Positions 1 through 12,865 are shown, counted from the first letter of the stretch. The stretch is 64,000 bases of DNA from Taeniopygia guttata (GCF_048771995.1 NC_133025.1:186001-250000); one strand, 5' to 3'. Numbers and translations: made by a program. Notes: generated from the sequence alone by a model not told the origin.

Positions 1-66
1 ACTGGGTGTGAGCCAGCTGCAGCCACGTGTGGCTGCCCTGGATGACACAATGTCCTTGTTGTGCAG

Positions 67-3000
67 ATGTGGAAAGCAGTTGTGGGACACAATGTGTCAG
101 TGAAAGTGGAGGCTCAGGGAGACGACTGGGACACGGACCCTGATTTCGTGGTGAGTGTCTGCTGTGGAAACTCTCATACTGATGGTGTGAAGAGCTCCGG
201 GCCCTGAGCTCTTGCTGCTGGGGCAGGGCTCAGGGCTCGGCAGGGCTGCAGCAGTGCTGGCAGGGCAGGATCAACCGAGTGCCATCAGCCCCTCAGAGGC
301 ACTGTCAGGTCACTTGTCTGAGCCACTTCTGACACATCTCCACGTTTGGTCTCCAGAACTTCCTACATCATTGCATACCCCATGTCTGACCACAAGTAAT
401 GGCAATTAAGGAGTACAGAATATGCAGGCAGGTTTCATAAACCTGCTCATTTAAGAAACTCCCTTGTTACAAGGGTAACTTTTTACATATGTAACATATG
501 TACAACAAATTTTCTCTGTCCCATACTGTTTGTAACTGTACATGATGCAGGATTTCCCTAATTTATCTTTTTTCCAGATAAAAAATCCTACTCTGTTTAC
601 AGTCAACTTGTGCAGGTGCAGCTCTGTGCCTCTTACACTCTTGTTTTCTATCTAGTTCAACTCTGAGTTGAGCTGGTGAGAGAGCAGAACGGTTCTGCCT
701 GTGGAACCCTCTGCATTCAACAGGGTCATAATTTTCACTTTCCATTTGGTTCCCTATTACTTTCCTCATAAGCCTCTCCTGTTGGACAAGAGTCCTGTGC
801 TTGTGAAGTGCAGTCTTGACTAATTATTTCCAGTAAGAAATTCTAGTTTGGGGCAGAAAATCAAATTCCTTTTGCATGGTTTCAAGTTATTAATGTTTTA
901 GGGAAAATCTATACTGCCAAATTTTTTTGCTCACTTTATTTCTTCTTTTTGTGGAAGCATTCAAACTAAGCATGAACACAATAAGACTTTGTATTAACTT
1001 TTTCATTCTATTTCATATATACATATTTTCAGCTTTATTGTATACATTATTGATGCTTCACTTTATTGAATATATGTTCAGAGCTTCCACAAAGCTACAA
1101 CACAAGGCTGTGATGGCCAGGCCCGAGGGCTGAGGTCACTGCGGTTTCTCGAGTGTTTTCCCTAACAGCGAATTCTGCACATGCCGGGTGTCACCGCGGT
1201 TCTGCGGGGTGGGTCGGAGACACCCGGCGGGGATGGGGCGCGGAACCCCTGGGCCGTGCCTGGTCCGACGGAGCGCGGCGAGCCGCGTGCGGGCCAGGGC
1301 TGACAGCCGCGCTTCGTCCGCAGAACGACATCTCCGAGCGGGAGCAGCGCTGGGGAGCAAAAACCATCGAGGGCTCCGGCCATGCCGGGCACATCGAGTG
1401 AGTGCGGCGGGACCGGGACCGGGACCGGGGCGTGGGGGAGCGGCCGTGCCGGGGACAGAACGGGCCGTGCCGGGGACAGAACGGGCCGTGCCGGGGACAG
1501 AACGGGTCGTGCCCCGGACAGAACGGGCCGTGCCGGACCGGGCCCTGCCCGCGGCGGAGAGCGCGGCGGTACCGGGGGCACAGCCGGGCCGCTCCGCGCC
1601 AGGCCAGGAGCCTCCGCAGTCCCCGTTCAGCGGCTCCTGGCCGGGGTGGGGGATCGGGGGCCGAACACCTGAGCACGGAGCTGTCCCGGTGCAAAGGCTG
1701 CCAGCTCCTTCCCTGCCCGGGGCCGACCCTCGGACGGCCCAGCGCAGCTCCAGGAAAAAGGGAGGTGTGAGGTCCCGAGAAAGTTGGGGTGTAGCCCTGA
1801 AGAGGGCTGCCAGAGAGGGGCTGGATGTCCCCCTGAGCCCACTGGTCCCCTGCCAGACCCCCGGTGCTCTCAGGCACAGTGGCTGCGGGTGTGGCTGGCA
1901 CCCAGGGGAGCCCAGCACTTGGTCCTGCCTGTACGTCCTGCTGGGCTGTGGCTGCTGCAGGGCACAGCTGCATGGCTCTGCAAAATACCAACCCACCTGC
2001 TGTGTGTCTGTCTCCAGCATCCATCAGCTGAGGAACAAGGTATCAGAGGAACATGAGGTCATCAAGAAGAAGGAGCTGGAGACTGGCCCCAAGGCATCCT
2101 ATGGCTATGGGGGCAAATTTGGAACAGAACGAGACCGAATGGATAAGGTAACAGCTGTGGGAGGCTTCCCTGAGCCTCAGTGGAAAAGTGCTTTTCTCAT
2201 AAAGGAGTGGGTATCTCTGTTTTCTGGCCTGACCCTGAAGGGAGAGTATGGAGAGTTTGCATGGCTGCACAGATTCACACATATCCAGCTAGCACATACT
2301 CTGTCTCCAGGATCTGTTTGAATTCATTTGTGTAACTCTTCTCTACAACTTCTTTGCAATGCTCCCTTTAGCTGTGAAAGACTTTCTGGAGCTGTTCAAG
2401 CCTGCTGCGTAACAATTAAATCTGGTGACTCCTTACTTGTGCTTGCAGAGCTAATGTGTAGTAATTCCCTCCTCATATTCTGCATTACAGAGCTCGTGTC
2501 TTCCTGAGATAAAGCCCTAGACATCAGATCTGGTCTATGTTTTGTGATAATCATTATCACGCTTCTTCCTGCACCTTTCAGCATTTAATGCTTCTTTCTC
2601 AGAAGTGAGATGATTAGATTGAAGTAGAGTTCCATAGATGTGGTCACTGTGGGATTGAACAATACCAGGATGGCAGGGTGAGAAAGACTGTTCTCAGAAA
2701 TTCCCTGCTCTCCTTGCCAGAATTGTTGTAGTCAGGAGCTGCACACACTCTTCAGCAGAAGGGGCAGAAGCTGAACACTTGTAGCATCCTGCTGAAACTA
2801 GACAAAGGCTAAGAAGTTGCTCAACAAAAGCACCCTCACTGTAGTACAGCAGAGTCTGAGCACAGCTGAGCACAGCTGTTCCATTTTGGCATAGAGTGTC
2901 TGTAGTTCCTGGCCAGAGCACCTGCAGCAGGGGGAGCAGGTTCCTGGCCTGGCCTGTGGCCAGGTTTGCTGGCCCTCGCTGTCAGATACAGAAGGGGGAA

Positions 3001-6000
3001 ACGGGTGCCAGAGCTCTGCCTGGAGTTCTCGGCTGTGTGTGCCTGTCTGCACTTTCTCTTGTCTGCCCTGTGATTATCCACCATGCAACTCCCCCAGCGC
3101 TTGAGAGCAGCTGGCATTCAGCATCGCACACTTTGCTGAATGAGCTGGCAGAGGGGATGTTTGTGAGATGGCAGCCCTCGAGGCTCTTTCCGGGCCTCTG
3201 AGCAGAGCTGCTGCTGGCAAAGGCCACGTGGAGAGCCTGGGCACCATCGGCACAGCCAGCTTGGACCTGTTACCTGTGGCTACGAGTGTGTCAGCAGCGT
3301 TTGGGAGCAGCTGGTGCCTCTGCCTGTCCACCATGGATGCTCATGTCACACTTCTCTCCTCTTAGTGCGCGGTAGGGCACGAGTACGTTGCTGATGTTGG
3401 GAAGCACTCCTCGCAGACAGATGCAGCCCAGGGGTTTGGTGGCAAGTTTGGAGTCCAGCGGGACCGAGCTGACAAGGTGTGTTGGGCAGTGCAGCTGAAA
3501 TCCGTACCTGTGGCCTGTGCTGCCCCTGGAGTGTGCCACATGCTAGCCTGGGGCTGTTGTCAAAGCTCAGGGCATGCAGGGTGTGCCCTGTGCCCTGGTC
3601 TCATTGAAGCATAGCTCAGCTGTGTGCAGGGCAGTGGTCCCACAGTGTAGGGCAGCCGTGGGGCAGCTGGTGTGCGTTGGTGTGCTGGGCTTGTCCCACC
3701 CAGGAAGAACACTTTCTCCAGGGGCTGTGGTATTTGCCCCTGCGTGCTGCAGCACTAGACAGGGAGCCAGTGACAGCCTGGCCCCAGGGGAGGGAGGCTG
3801 AGACCCATCTTGGCCCTCAGGATGATTGACAGTCTTCCCCTTCTTGTTCCAGTCAGCACTGGGCTTTGAATACAAGGGTGAGGTGGAGAAACACTCGTCC
3901 CAGAAAGGCAAGTCCTTGGGCATATGTGGCCCCTTGACCCTTTGCCCAGCTTCTCTTCTGCTCCCAGTATCCCATGCTGTTGGCTGTGGCACAGTCTCCC
4001 GTCTCTTGTTTCAGATTCCTGTTCCCAGTCCATCTCCCTTGTGGTCCCGTGTGCCACTGACCTGTCACCACCCTCATCCTGCACCTCCTGCTTGTCTCTG
4101 TGCTTTCCTTTGGTGGAGAGCCCATCCTGGCCAAGCAGAGGAGACAATCCACCTCACAATGGATGGCTGGTGCTCCCTCTCCTCTCAAAGCCCTTCCTAG
4201 AACTGCTCCAGAGGAAGCCTGAGCACTTTAGCACTTGAGAAGTGATTGCTGGAAAAGCAGCCCTGTAAGGAAAAGGCACAGCAATGGATATGAAAGCATC
4301 CAAATTCTGCAGATAATTCAACAAGCAGTACAAGAATTGAAACTCAGGGTATTTTAAATATTCTCTGCCCAAGAGAAGATGAAAAGGCATGGTCTGTTTC
4401 TGTTTCAAATAAATGTGTGGAACACTGCATTACCAGTGAAAGAACTGAATCAGGTTCATTTAAAAACAAATTATAAAAGAAGGAAAATTGTTTGAGGCCT
4501 TCTTGGCTGATCTTAAAATAATGAATGATGTGCAGTTGTGCTCCATTAACATATTCTTGTAGACATAGGAATTTATCAGGCTGTGTGAAACCACAGAAAT
4601 TTCTTAGGAAATGGAAATGTCAGAAATAGAGTGTTTGGATTGCTTTTCATAAAAATGTGTCCATAGTGGAAGCTCCAGCACCAAGGTAACAGTCATAAAA
4701 TCTGTGTTTACTGAAAACAGCTCTCTTAAAGATCCATTTCATAACAGGCCCATAGGTGGATAATAGTTTAGTCACAATAAGTTTAAGAATTTTTAGGACT
4801 TACAGATTAAGTGACTGAGTTTCTATGAAACAGAGATCCATTCTGGAATACAGAATGTTCTTATGCACATTTCTCTAGATCACAGCCTCCATGGATTGGT
4901 GCAGCTGAAGTTGCTGGAGAAGCCTCAGCTCAGTCCCTTGAAATGCAGACCTGTGAGAATAGCATGAGGGAACAGGGAGAGGTGGCTCCAATTTACTCCT
5001 GGAGGGCAGGATTTAGGGACTGAACAGGCAGGTGTCTGAAAGGAGGAGTTTGTACAGCCAGGAGTTAGGATAGAGGCTGAAATGTCTCAGGAATCAGCCA
5101 GTAATAACCAGGTGGTCCTGTGAAACAGCAGAACATGGTAGAAGTTTTTAATGGATCGCTGTTTTGGGGATGGAAAAAGGAGAGGCACAAGACAACTGTT
5201 CTTTGCTCTTGCACAATGGCCACTGTGCCAGGGAGCAGAGTGGGAGCAAGTCTGCAGAAAAGGGGTGTTCAGCCTTGGTGGCAGTCCCCAGGGACACACC
5301 TGAGATTCCACTATGGCACACATAAGCCCTTTTGCCATTCCTGTACTCCCAAGGCTGTGTCTTACTCACAGCCCTTTCCCCGAGGCTGGCAGACCACAGG
5401 CTGAAATCCTGGCTCTGGAGGTGGGTGAGGGACTGATGCCCCAGCTGTCAGCGCCCAAGTCCTGCTTGGCTTTGCCTTCATGGGTGACAGCTCCCACTGT
5501 CCTTGGCATGTCTGTTTTCTTCTTTCCTCCTGGCCTGCTGTGTCTCCTGGTGCCCTGACCCGGTTTGCCTTGTGCCCCCCATTCCTGTGGGCTCTCATCC
5601 GTGGTGTTCCCTACCATCCACTCTGTCCCCTCCAACCCTTCACTTTCTGTGGTGTTTTCCATCATCTCTGCTGCTGTCCCTTCTCCCTGGGGGCCCTCCC
5701 CAGCCCTGCTCCCTATCCTCTCCTCACCAGCCCCATGCTGGGGGCGGCATTTGACTCCATGCTCCACATCAGATTACTCCAAGGGCTTTGGTGGCCGTTA
5801 CGGAGTGGAAAGGGATAAGGTGGACAAAGCAGCTGTGGGATTTGACTACAAGAGCCAGGCAGAGAAGCACGACTCTCAGAAAGGTGAGCCCCAGCAGCCA
5901 GGTGAGCTGGGGAAAACTGAGGGATCTGGGTGAGCTGGAGGGGATGGGGGAGCTGGGGGAGGCAGCTGGGGAGGGGGAGCAGGCAGTGCCAGGGCTGGAA

Positions 6001-9000
6001 CTGGGGACTGTGCCCACTAGGACTATGGGCACTGTGCAGGGCATTTTTAATCTGCTGCAAGAATGGTGGAAGAGCTACAGGGAGCTGTTGGGAAGGGCCA
6101 GGTGAGGAAAGCCATTGCACAGTGCATGGCTGCTAAAAAGAGTTCAGGCTAAAGGAAGAGGAGCAGAAGAGTTCTGTGGGCATAGGGATCTCTTGGACAG
6201 CATATCACCAAAGGAAGGGTGAAGGGGAAGCTCAGGCAGGTGCTAATAGCAGGTGAAATATCCCAGGAAGGAGGGAGGACTGTTGCTGCAACACCAGTGG
6301 GGAAATCTGGCCTTGTTCCATGTCTTTCTCTAAGTCCCAGGCATGGAAAACCTGTGAGAACAGCCAGAGCTCACACTGCTGCCACTTGTCTCCTTCCCTC
6401 CCTTTGTGTGTTCTCTTCCATGCCCTGATCTGGATCCTTGTGGATGAAGACTATTCTGTGGGCTTTGGTGGGAAGTTTGGGGTCCAGAGGGATCGTCAGG
6501 ACAAGAATGCCCTTGGCTGGGACCATCAGGAAGAAGTGCAGCCCCATGCATCCCAGAGAGGTCGGGCAATATTGCCAGAGGTGGTAGCAGTTTCCTTGGA
6601 GCAGACACAGACCTGTGTCTGGAGCTTGTGGTTCGTAGTAAGAGATCCAGCTGCTAGAAACAGAATGTGTCTGGCGTGTTGCAGAACAGCTGAGACACAG
6701 TGAACCCCAAAGCACAAAGGCAGAGTGGGTGGGAGCTTGGATCAGTGGGGGACACGCAGTGTGGGTCCCTCAGTCAGGACTCTCAGACTCTCCCATTCTC
6801 CGTGAGGGACGTTCGTAACCATGAGCTCATTGTAGCCTCCCTGCCCTGATTCCGCCCAGATTTGCTCTTTGCACACACGAGACGCACTCTGAAGTCACGA
6901 GCTCTCAGAGAGGAATGAGGCAGAGCAGATCCCAGGAGTGCCTTGTGTGCAGCATGTTTGACCTCCCTGAACAGGGCCGTGCTCCACTCGGGTGGGGTGA
7001 CTGGCCGCACCCTGGTGCCTTGGGCTCGGGCTGGCAGGTACAGCCCTGCACACCTGTGCCCTCAGCTGCAGGGAGGGAGGGAGGGATTAGTCCTAAAAGC
7101 TACTGTCCAGAGCACTTAACTTTATCTGTGACTCATCACATATGGAATTAACTAGAGATAACACATGCAAACTCATTTCACTGGTCACAGCATACTGAAG
7201 TCAGAGGTGCATACAAGATACTATAAAATATTTTTTTCCCATACAGACTATGCCAAGGGGTTTGGAGGCCGTTATGGGGTCCAGAAGGATAGAGTGGATA
7301 AGGTAAGACTGCTGCAGCCTGCAAGTTGCTTCCTCATAATGACTGGGTTTTGCCCAGCTAAAAGAGAAGAGATTCCTCCAGTGGAGGTGGAATCCCAGTA
7401 GCCAGTGCACAACTATGGAAGGAACTGGCTGAGCGTAATTACCAGAGGCTGCAGAGGAATGCAGCCTGAGGAGACTGTAATGCAGGATTCCTCATGGTAC
7501 CCTCTGTCACTCCTCACTTCTTTGCTGTTGTTACCCTCTGCAGGTTTCTCACTCCTATCAAGGAGTGCCTCACGGTCTTTTTGGGTGCTAAATCTTCCTG
7601 CACACCTTGACGAACTCCAGCAGGGATGGGATTGGCACAGATCAATCTGCTGTGCATGAGAAGAGGTCACCAAGTTACTGGTTCAGTTTTTCTGTTTGGG
7701 TTGATACCAGGCACAGCCTCATCTACAGTCACATCTCAGAGTGAGGCACTGAGATCAGTTCTGTGCTTGGCAGGCTGCCCTGAAGGCTTGGTCCCAGAGG
7801 GGGTCCTGCGAGTGGGTGTGATCTGCATGGATGTGATAGCCTCAAAGGTGCAGATTCTGGGGCTTTGGGGCATTTGGAAGAGGAGTGAGGGTGCCTTCCC
7901 TGAAACCTCCTTCCCTTGCTGGGGCACAGGGCTGTGCCTGGTACAGCACCAGCGTCACTGTCCTTGGGAGCTCGAGGAAGCAGGGGAGGCTGCAAACACA
8001 CTGAAACCACCCACATGGTCCTGGCTGTGCTGCGTGGGGAGGCTGGGCCTGCAGCAGAGAGGGAATGTTGTCCTGCCTTCAGAAGAGATTAGAGCTAGCT
8101 CTGAATTTAACAACAGCAAATGGAGGTGCACTGACAAAGGGCACACCTTATATGTGGTCAAAAACAACATGCAAAAGCAGATGAGGACTGGGTAAAAGGG
8201 TTGGGGGTCTTTTGGGAGGCAGGATGCAGAGAGGCGATAAGCAGTTCTTGTTCAACTCAAAGTGAATGTGAGTTTGTGCATTTTAAGAATACTGAAGCAT
8301 AAACAAACATGGTAAAAATAAGGATTATTTGGGCAAGTAACTAAGTTTCAGATTGCCTGGTCCTCAGGAATGGAGAAATGCTGAATTCACTGCACCAGAG
8401 CAGAGCATAACAGACCCTCAGGCAGCCTGAACTCCCCTTTTGTAAAGTTCTGGATGCTCAGTATCAGACTAAGGCTCGCACAAAATAAAAATGCCGTCAT
8501 ACGCACAGCATATCCAGGCTTCTGCTGTTACCTATGGACACCTGGTTCTGAGCCTGCAGGCTGGTTTACCTGCTCAGGTGTGTTTTCTGCAGGGAGAGCA
8601 GAGCTGCTGTTGGGCTCCATGGCTGCAGTTAGCCATCAGCCTGTTGTGACACCTGCAGGCAGCAACTGCTGTAGTGTCAGGCTGAGAAGTGGGTCCTACC
8701 TGCTCGTTCCTTTTTGCATGAAACAGTTTTCTTATGAAAGCAGATAAACCTTTAAGCTGTCTTTATCTCACTTCGGTTTTCCTGCACCCTCCCCACCAAT
8801 CCTATTCCCAGTTCAGCCTCTCTCCATCCCTCCTGAAGCCGGTGGTGCTGCAGACGTTGCACACAGGTGCTGCTTTCACCCTCATGCCAGGGTGAGTGCT
8901 GGGGTGGATGCAAGTGTCCCTGGGCCTGGGGAAGAGGCAGATGGCCAGGCATCCCCCCCCAGCTCCTTGCCATGGTACAGGGAGTGTCCCCAGCCCTGCT

Positions 9001-12000
9001 GTCCTGTGTCACTACTCAGTCTTCCCCGCTGGGCTCCACAGCACCTTTGGAGCTCTCAGTGCCATCTCTTGGGCAGGGACACGTGTGTCCTTGGCTGGGA
9101 GACAACAGGCACATCCCCAGGATAAGGAGGTGTCAGCCAACAGCCTCCCCTGGGCCAGGGCAGGTGTGCAGGTGAGGACAAACACACCTGGGAGCAAAGC
9201 TTGCCATCACCAGTACCAAAAGGCAGCACTGGCATTGCCCAATGGGCTGAACAATTCTTTCACTTCCTCTTGCAGAGTGCTGCTGGCTTTGATGAGATGG
9301 CAGCTCCCACCTCCTCCTATGAGAAAACAAGACCCCTGGAGGCAGGTGAGACCTGAGTACCAGCCCTGGGCTTAGGAAGCTGTGGGTCTCACAGTCCCTC
9401 TGTGGCAGCCTGCTGGCAGGTGTGTGCTGTGGTGGGATAGGGGTTTAACCTGTGCTGGAGGGCAGAAGAAGTTGGCTGACTGCCAGCTTCTCTGGAAGAG
9501 ACAGAGTTCTGGGTTTCTCCTGAATGCTTGGGGTGGTGGAAGGAAGATGTAGGGCTGGGTCCATCAGCTGTCTCCTCACAGGAGCCTCCAGTGGCACCAG
9601 CAGCCTGCGGTCACGGTTTGAGCACTTGGCCAAGTCGGCAGAGGAGGAGAGCAGGAGGCAGGCAGAGGAGGAGCGGGTCAGGCGGCAAGCCCGGGAGCAG
9701 CACCTGGCTCGGCAGCAGGTGAGCCAGGGCTGTCTTGCCATGTCCTCCAAGACTCGGGATAGACTTTTCTTCAGAGCTTTGCAGCTCTTGTCCTTCTGTC
9801 TGGTCTCTTGAGGGGAACCTCCTGCCTAAACTGCTTCCCTGTATCTGGCAAGAATGGCCACAGAATGGCTTCACAGTCATCACCGGACTTTCCTTTTCAG
9901 CACACCAAACACTCATACAAGGACACACCTGCACTCAGCCTGTGCTCTGGCCTCAGCTTCTTTAGTTTCTGGTGCCTGGAAAACCGTGTGGCCACTGCTC
10001 CCATCACTGCTATCCCAGCAAACTGGAGATGGCCCCCATCCCCTGTGTTCACCTGCCTTCCCCTGGTACTGTTCCTGCACTCAGAGGACAGAGGGGTGTT
10101 AACAGTGCAGCTGTCCCCCCAACATTGTTCCTCTTTGAGGCTACCTGACTGTTGTCACCAACCTGCGAGTGCCCAGGCCTGCAGCAGGTTTGTAGGTGGA
10201 GGAGACCTTTCGGAGTTGCTCTGTTGGGAATGTGAGCAGCCATTGTTCAAAGGGACTGAGCAGTCTTTTCTCCAGCAGGAAATCCCTCCCAGAGAGAAGG
10301 AGCACACTGGGACTGGGGCAGCCCCTCCAGCCGTGCCGGCAGGGGTACCCAAGGCTGCTGCTGGGGACCAGCACGTGTCACCAGCAGAAAAGGTACCAAG
10401 GCAGCCTGGGGGAGCTGGGGAAGGGGGAGCAGGCAGAGGGGATTGCACCTGAGAGGAGCTGTGCTCTATGCGCAGCCCTACAGGAAGATGTGGAGCACAG
10501 CCACAGGATGGTGGGAAAGGCTTTGGAAGGATAAGGGGGAGCACTAGGCTTGGGATGGACCATGGCCGCATAGCACCTGACCCCATGGGATGAGCTCTGG
10601 GAGTGGGTCAGTGCAGTGGCACTACTATGGGCTGTGCTGAAGTATGAACAGAGTTCAGACACGTGAGTCCTGAGGGTCTCCAGGGCAATCCGAGCTGCTG
10701 GTTCAGCGGCATGAGCAGCTGTTAGCTGTTTCCCTGGTGTGCAGGGGATGGTGTTCCATTTGTGCCCTGGCAGCAGTAAAGGGGCTGCCTTGTGCCAGGT
10801 GCTGGGAGTCAAGGGAGAGCTGCCTGTGGTGGGTGCCTTGCAGGTGACTTTCCAGTCACTTTCCCACCTCATGGCAGGAGGCCAAAAGGGAGGATGAAGA
10901 AGTACCACCCACTTTGCCACCAAGGCCAGCAGATCTGGATGCAGAGCTGTGCAAGGTCCCCAGCCAGGGTCAGCCCATCTACAATGTAAGTTTGGATGTT
11001 GGTGGAGACTATGAGGAGCTGCCAGAGCCCTCAGACTACTGTGACAGCACCAGTGGAGGTGCTGACTATGAGGAGCTGCCAGCCCCGCTGGAAAAGCTGG
11101 ATGCCACCTATGACTTTGGAGGAGATGGAGGTGAAGACTATGAGGTGATCCTTCCTCAGGAGCCCAGACAGAGCCATCCCCACCTGGGTGAGTACTGATG
11201 GAAGAGCCCATGTCTTGAGAAGCTTGTACCTGTCCACTAACTTCACTGGATGTGAGGGACAAACTGCAGAGGGAATTTTTATCCTGAAGTCTGTTGTGCT
11301 CAGGATACCAGCTTCTGGTGATGGAGACTTGGTAGTGTCCCAGTCTCCTGCCCAGCTCTAAGGTGCAGATGTGCTGCATGGGATGCTGGACTGGAAGCAG
11401 GAATCTGGTGGATCAGGGTCTGGGCAGGAGGCTGCCACAGGCCTGGGAGAAGCTGGATGTGCACCAATGCTCTTGCTGTGGTTTCCTGGCAAGTGCTGTC
11501 CTGGTGCCTGGGGGTGCCTCTGGTTCAGCCCATTCCTCATATGGCTGGTGGTGCTGGGACCTGCTCTGGTGGAGTCTCTGGTGTGAGGAGTGTAGGTAGC
11601 CTTTGTCCAAGCACAAGAGCAAACTGCATGTGCTGCTGTCGGTGCTTCCCTGGCATTGCTGGCAAGTGAAGAGGTTGGAGTTATTCCCAGCCTTTTTCTT
11701 GGGAGAGGAGCATGAAAGATCAGGACCCAGCTGTCTCCTTGAGGGAAGGGAAGGAAGTCACTTCTTGCTTTGGGCTGTGGTTCACCTCTCCTTGCTGACA
11801 GGGTTGATGTGCTTCCCCAGAGCTGGGCTGGAAGGTGGCACTGACCAGGACTGTGTGGGTGCTTCAGCCTCTGTCTCATCTGTGTGTACTGTGTCCTGCA
11901 GGGAACACAGACAGTGCTGCTGAGGGGCAGAGCCCCGGGATCTGCGCAGTGGCTCTCTATGATTACCAAGGAGGTGGGTCTGCCCTCAGGGCTGGGGGAA

Positions 12001-12865
12001 GGTGCTGTGCCCCACAGGCCTGTGCCACGGGACATGGGGGTTCACCAGCAGGGAAAGGACTGGTGGTTTAAATTGCTTCCTCCTGGGAAGTAGAATGAGA
12101 TCTGACATGGGAATGTCATGGTGTAGGAATGGTATTCTCCAGTTTAGTACTCCCAGTAAAAAAAAAATATGCATCATTTCTCTTCTCCAATTGGAGGCAC
12201 AAAAAGGCAAAGATCACAGGTTGAGATAACAGCAATTTTGGAAACAGCAATAAGAAAGCAAACAGTCACAGCAACAATGTTAATAACAAAATATATAAGA
12301 AAAGAAATTATTCTCATGGAAAAACACCCACCTATAGACAATACTGGATGGCTCCCTCCACCACATTTTCTCAACCCAGTCTTCCTGGGAATCGAGAGTC
12401 CCTTTCCCCCACCGTGGCAATGACAAGAGGTGGTACAGAGTAACCTTGGTGTCTTGGCCATGGCCCCTCCCAGCTACTGCAAAAAATTAGCCTTGTCCTG
12501 ACCCAAAGCAGGACAGGAGCAGAGAAACTTCATCTTTCATCTGTGACATCTTGCTCTTTCTCTGCTTTATCTGTGCTGTAGGATGGAGGTTGGGTGAGGT
12601 AAACTCTTGAGGTTATCAGAGCACTTGTTCTGTCTCCTGCCTGGGGGAAGGTGGGAGGAAGAATGTGAACCAGCTCTCTCTGGGGTTCTTTTTGTATTGT
12701 GACTGTCTTTTCTTGACAATTTTTGCAGATGGAGATGATGAGATTTCTTTTGATCCTGATGACACAATCACACACATTGAGATGGTGGATGAAGGCTGGT
12801 GGCGGGGACAGTGCCATGGCAGAGTCGGCCTCTTCCCAGCAAATTATGTGAAGCTTCTGCAGTGA
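67..12865 (+). CDS. HCLS1: HCLS1 (HS1), haematopoietic cortactin-family actin regulator
   Basis: Coding exons: 67-150, 1324-1397, 2018-2147, 3366-3476, 3853-3907, 5773-5883, 6450-6560, 7247-7302, 9276-9345, 9582-9718, 10276-10392, 10878-11187, 11902-11973, 12729-12865; all phases agree and give 524 aa. The family binds Arp2/3 and F-actin and is a tyrosine-kinase target in blood cells. The N-terminal acidic Arp2/3 segment reads [15 protein letters not shown] then DDWDTDPDF. Four full and one half 37-aa cortactin repeats follow ([12 protein letters not shown] type), then a helical Glu/Arg stretch, a proline motif (PPTLPPRP), three Tyr-acidic motifs (two DYEEL, one DYEVI) and a C-terminal SH3 ending [10 protein letters not shown]. 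The start residues and the HSSQTDA spacing match HCLS1 rather than CTTN. Human HCLS1 is 486 aa with 3.5 repeats; the added length is about one repeat. The first exon begins right after an AG, so the 5' UTR exon lies left of the window. The intron after exon 5 has a GC donor. Confidence 0.94.
1150..1740. promoter_or_regulatory. CpG-rich block around HCLS1 exon 2
   Basis: The sequence turns abruptly from AT-rich (about 900-1100) to dense in CG dinucleotides from about 1180 to 1740, spanning coding exon 2 (1324-1397) and the start of intron 2. A CpG island inside a gene could be an alternative promoter. It could also be a by-product of GC-biased conversion. Composition is the only evidence. Confidence 0.35.
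1445..1537. repeat. 21-bp minisatellite, HCLS1 intron 2
   Basis: About 4.5 tandem copies of a 21-nt unit (core CGTGCCGGGGACAGAACGGG), just after the exon 2 donor. A short GGGACC run (about 1411-1427) precedes it. Open frames through it on both strands come from the unit being a multiple of three. Confidence 0.85.
3904..3913 (+). other. HCLS1: GC-AG 5' splice site, HCLS1 intron 5
   Basis: Exon 5 ends with CAG AAA G at 3907 and the intron starts GCAAGT at 3908. Joining the G to AT TAC at 5773 restores the conserved [11 protein letters not shown] repeat junction. No GT donor at this position keeps the frame. The flank AAAG|GCAAGT fits the strong U1-pairing context known for GC donors. Confidence 0.85.
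6450..6560 (+). other. HCLS1: Extra cortactin-repeat exon of HCLS1 (repeat 4)
   Basis: This 111-nt, phase 1-1 exon encodes one 37-aa repeat: [16 protein letters not shown], then [15 protein letters not shown]. It resembles human CTTN repeat 5 ([16 protein letters not shown]) more than any repeat of human HCLS1, which lacks a counterpart. The acceptor context is GATGAAG|AC and the donor is GTCGGG, both weaker than the flanking sites, so skipping is likely at times and would keep the frame. Confidence 0.85.
12114..12515 (+). mobile_element. Solo LTR of an avian endogenous retrovirus (fossil), HCLS1 last intron
   Basis: The block starts TGTCATGGTGTAGG and ends CAAAGCAGGACA, a TG...CA form with TGTC/GACA ends. 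Its A-rich middle and a CCATGGCCCCTCCCAG-like 3' part match, from memory, a LTR common in songbird genomes (ERVL-like). No internal retroviral genes flank it, so it is a solo LTR. It lies between the two exons that encode the SH3 domain. Exact family and clear target-site duplications were not established. Confidence 0.65.

Noticed and set aside
1136-2321. Overlapping frames of 277-377 codons
   Set aside because: Shadows in a CpG-rich intron and exon; HCLS1 exons 2 and 3 explain the conserved sequence.
10378-11379. A 333-codon minus-strand frame
   Set aside because: Antisense shadow of HCLS1 exons 11-12; no recognisable domain.
67-12865. Calling this gene CTTN
   Set aside because: The N-terminus ([20 protein letters not shown]), 4.5 repeats, spacing and the Tyr-acidic region fit HCLS1; only repeat 4 looks CTTN-like.
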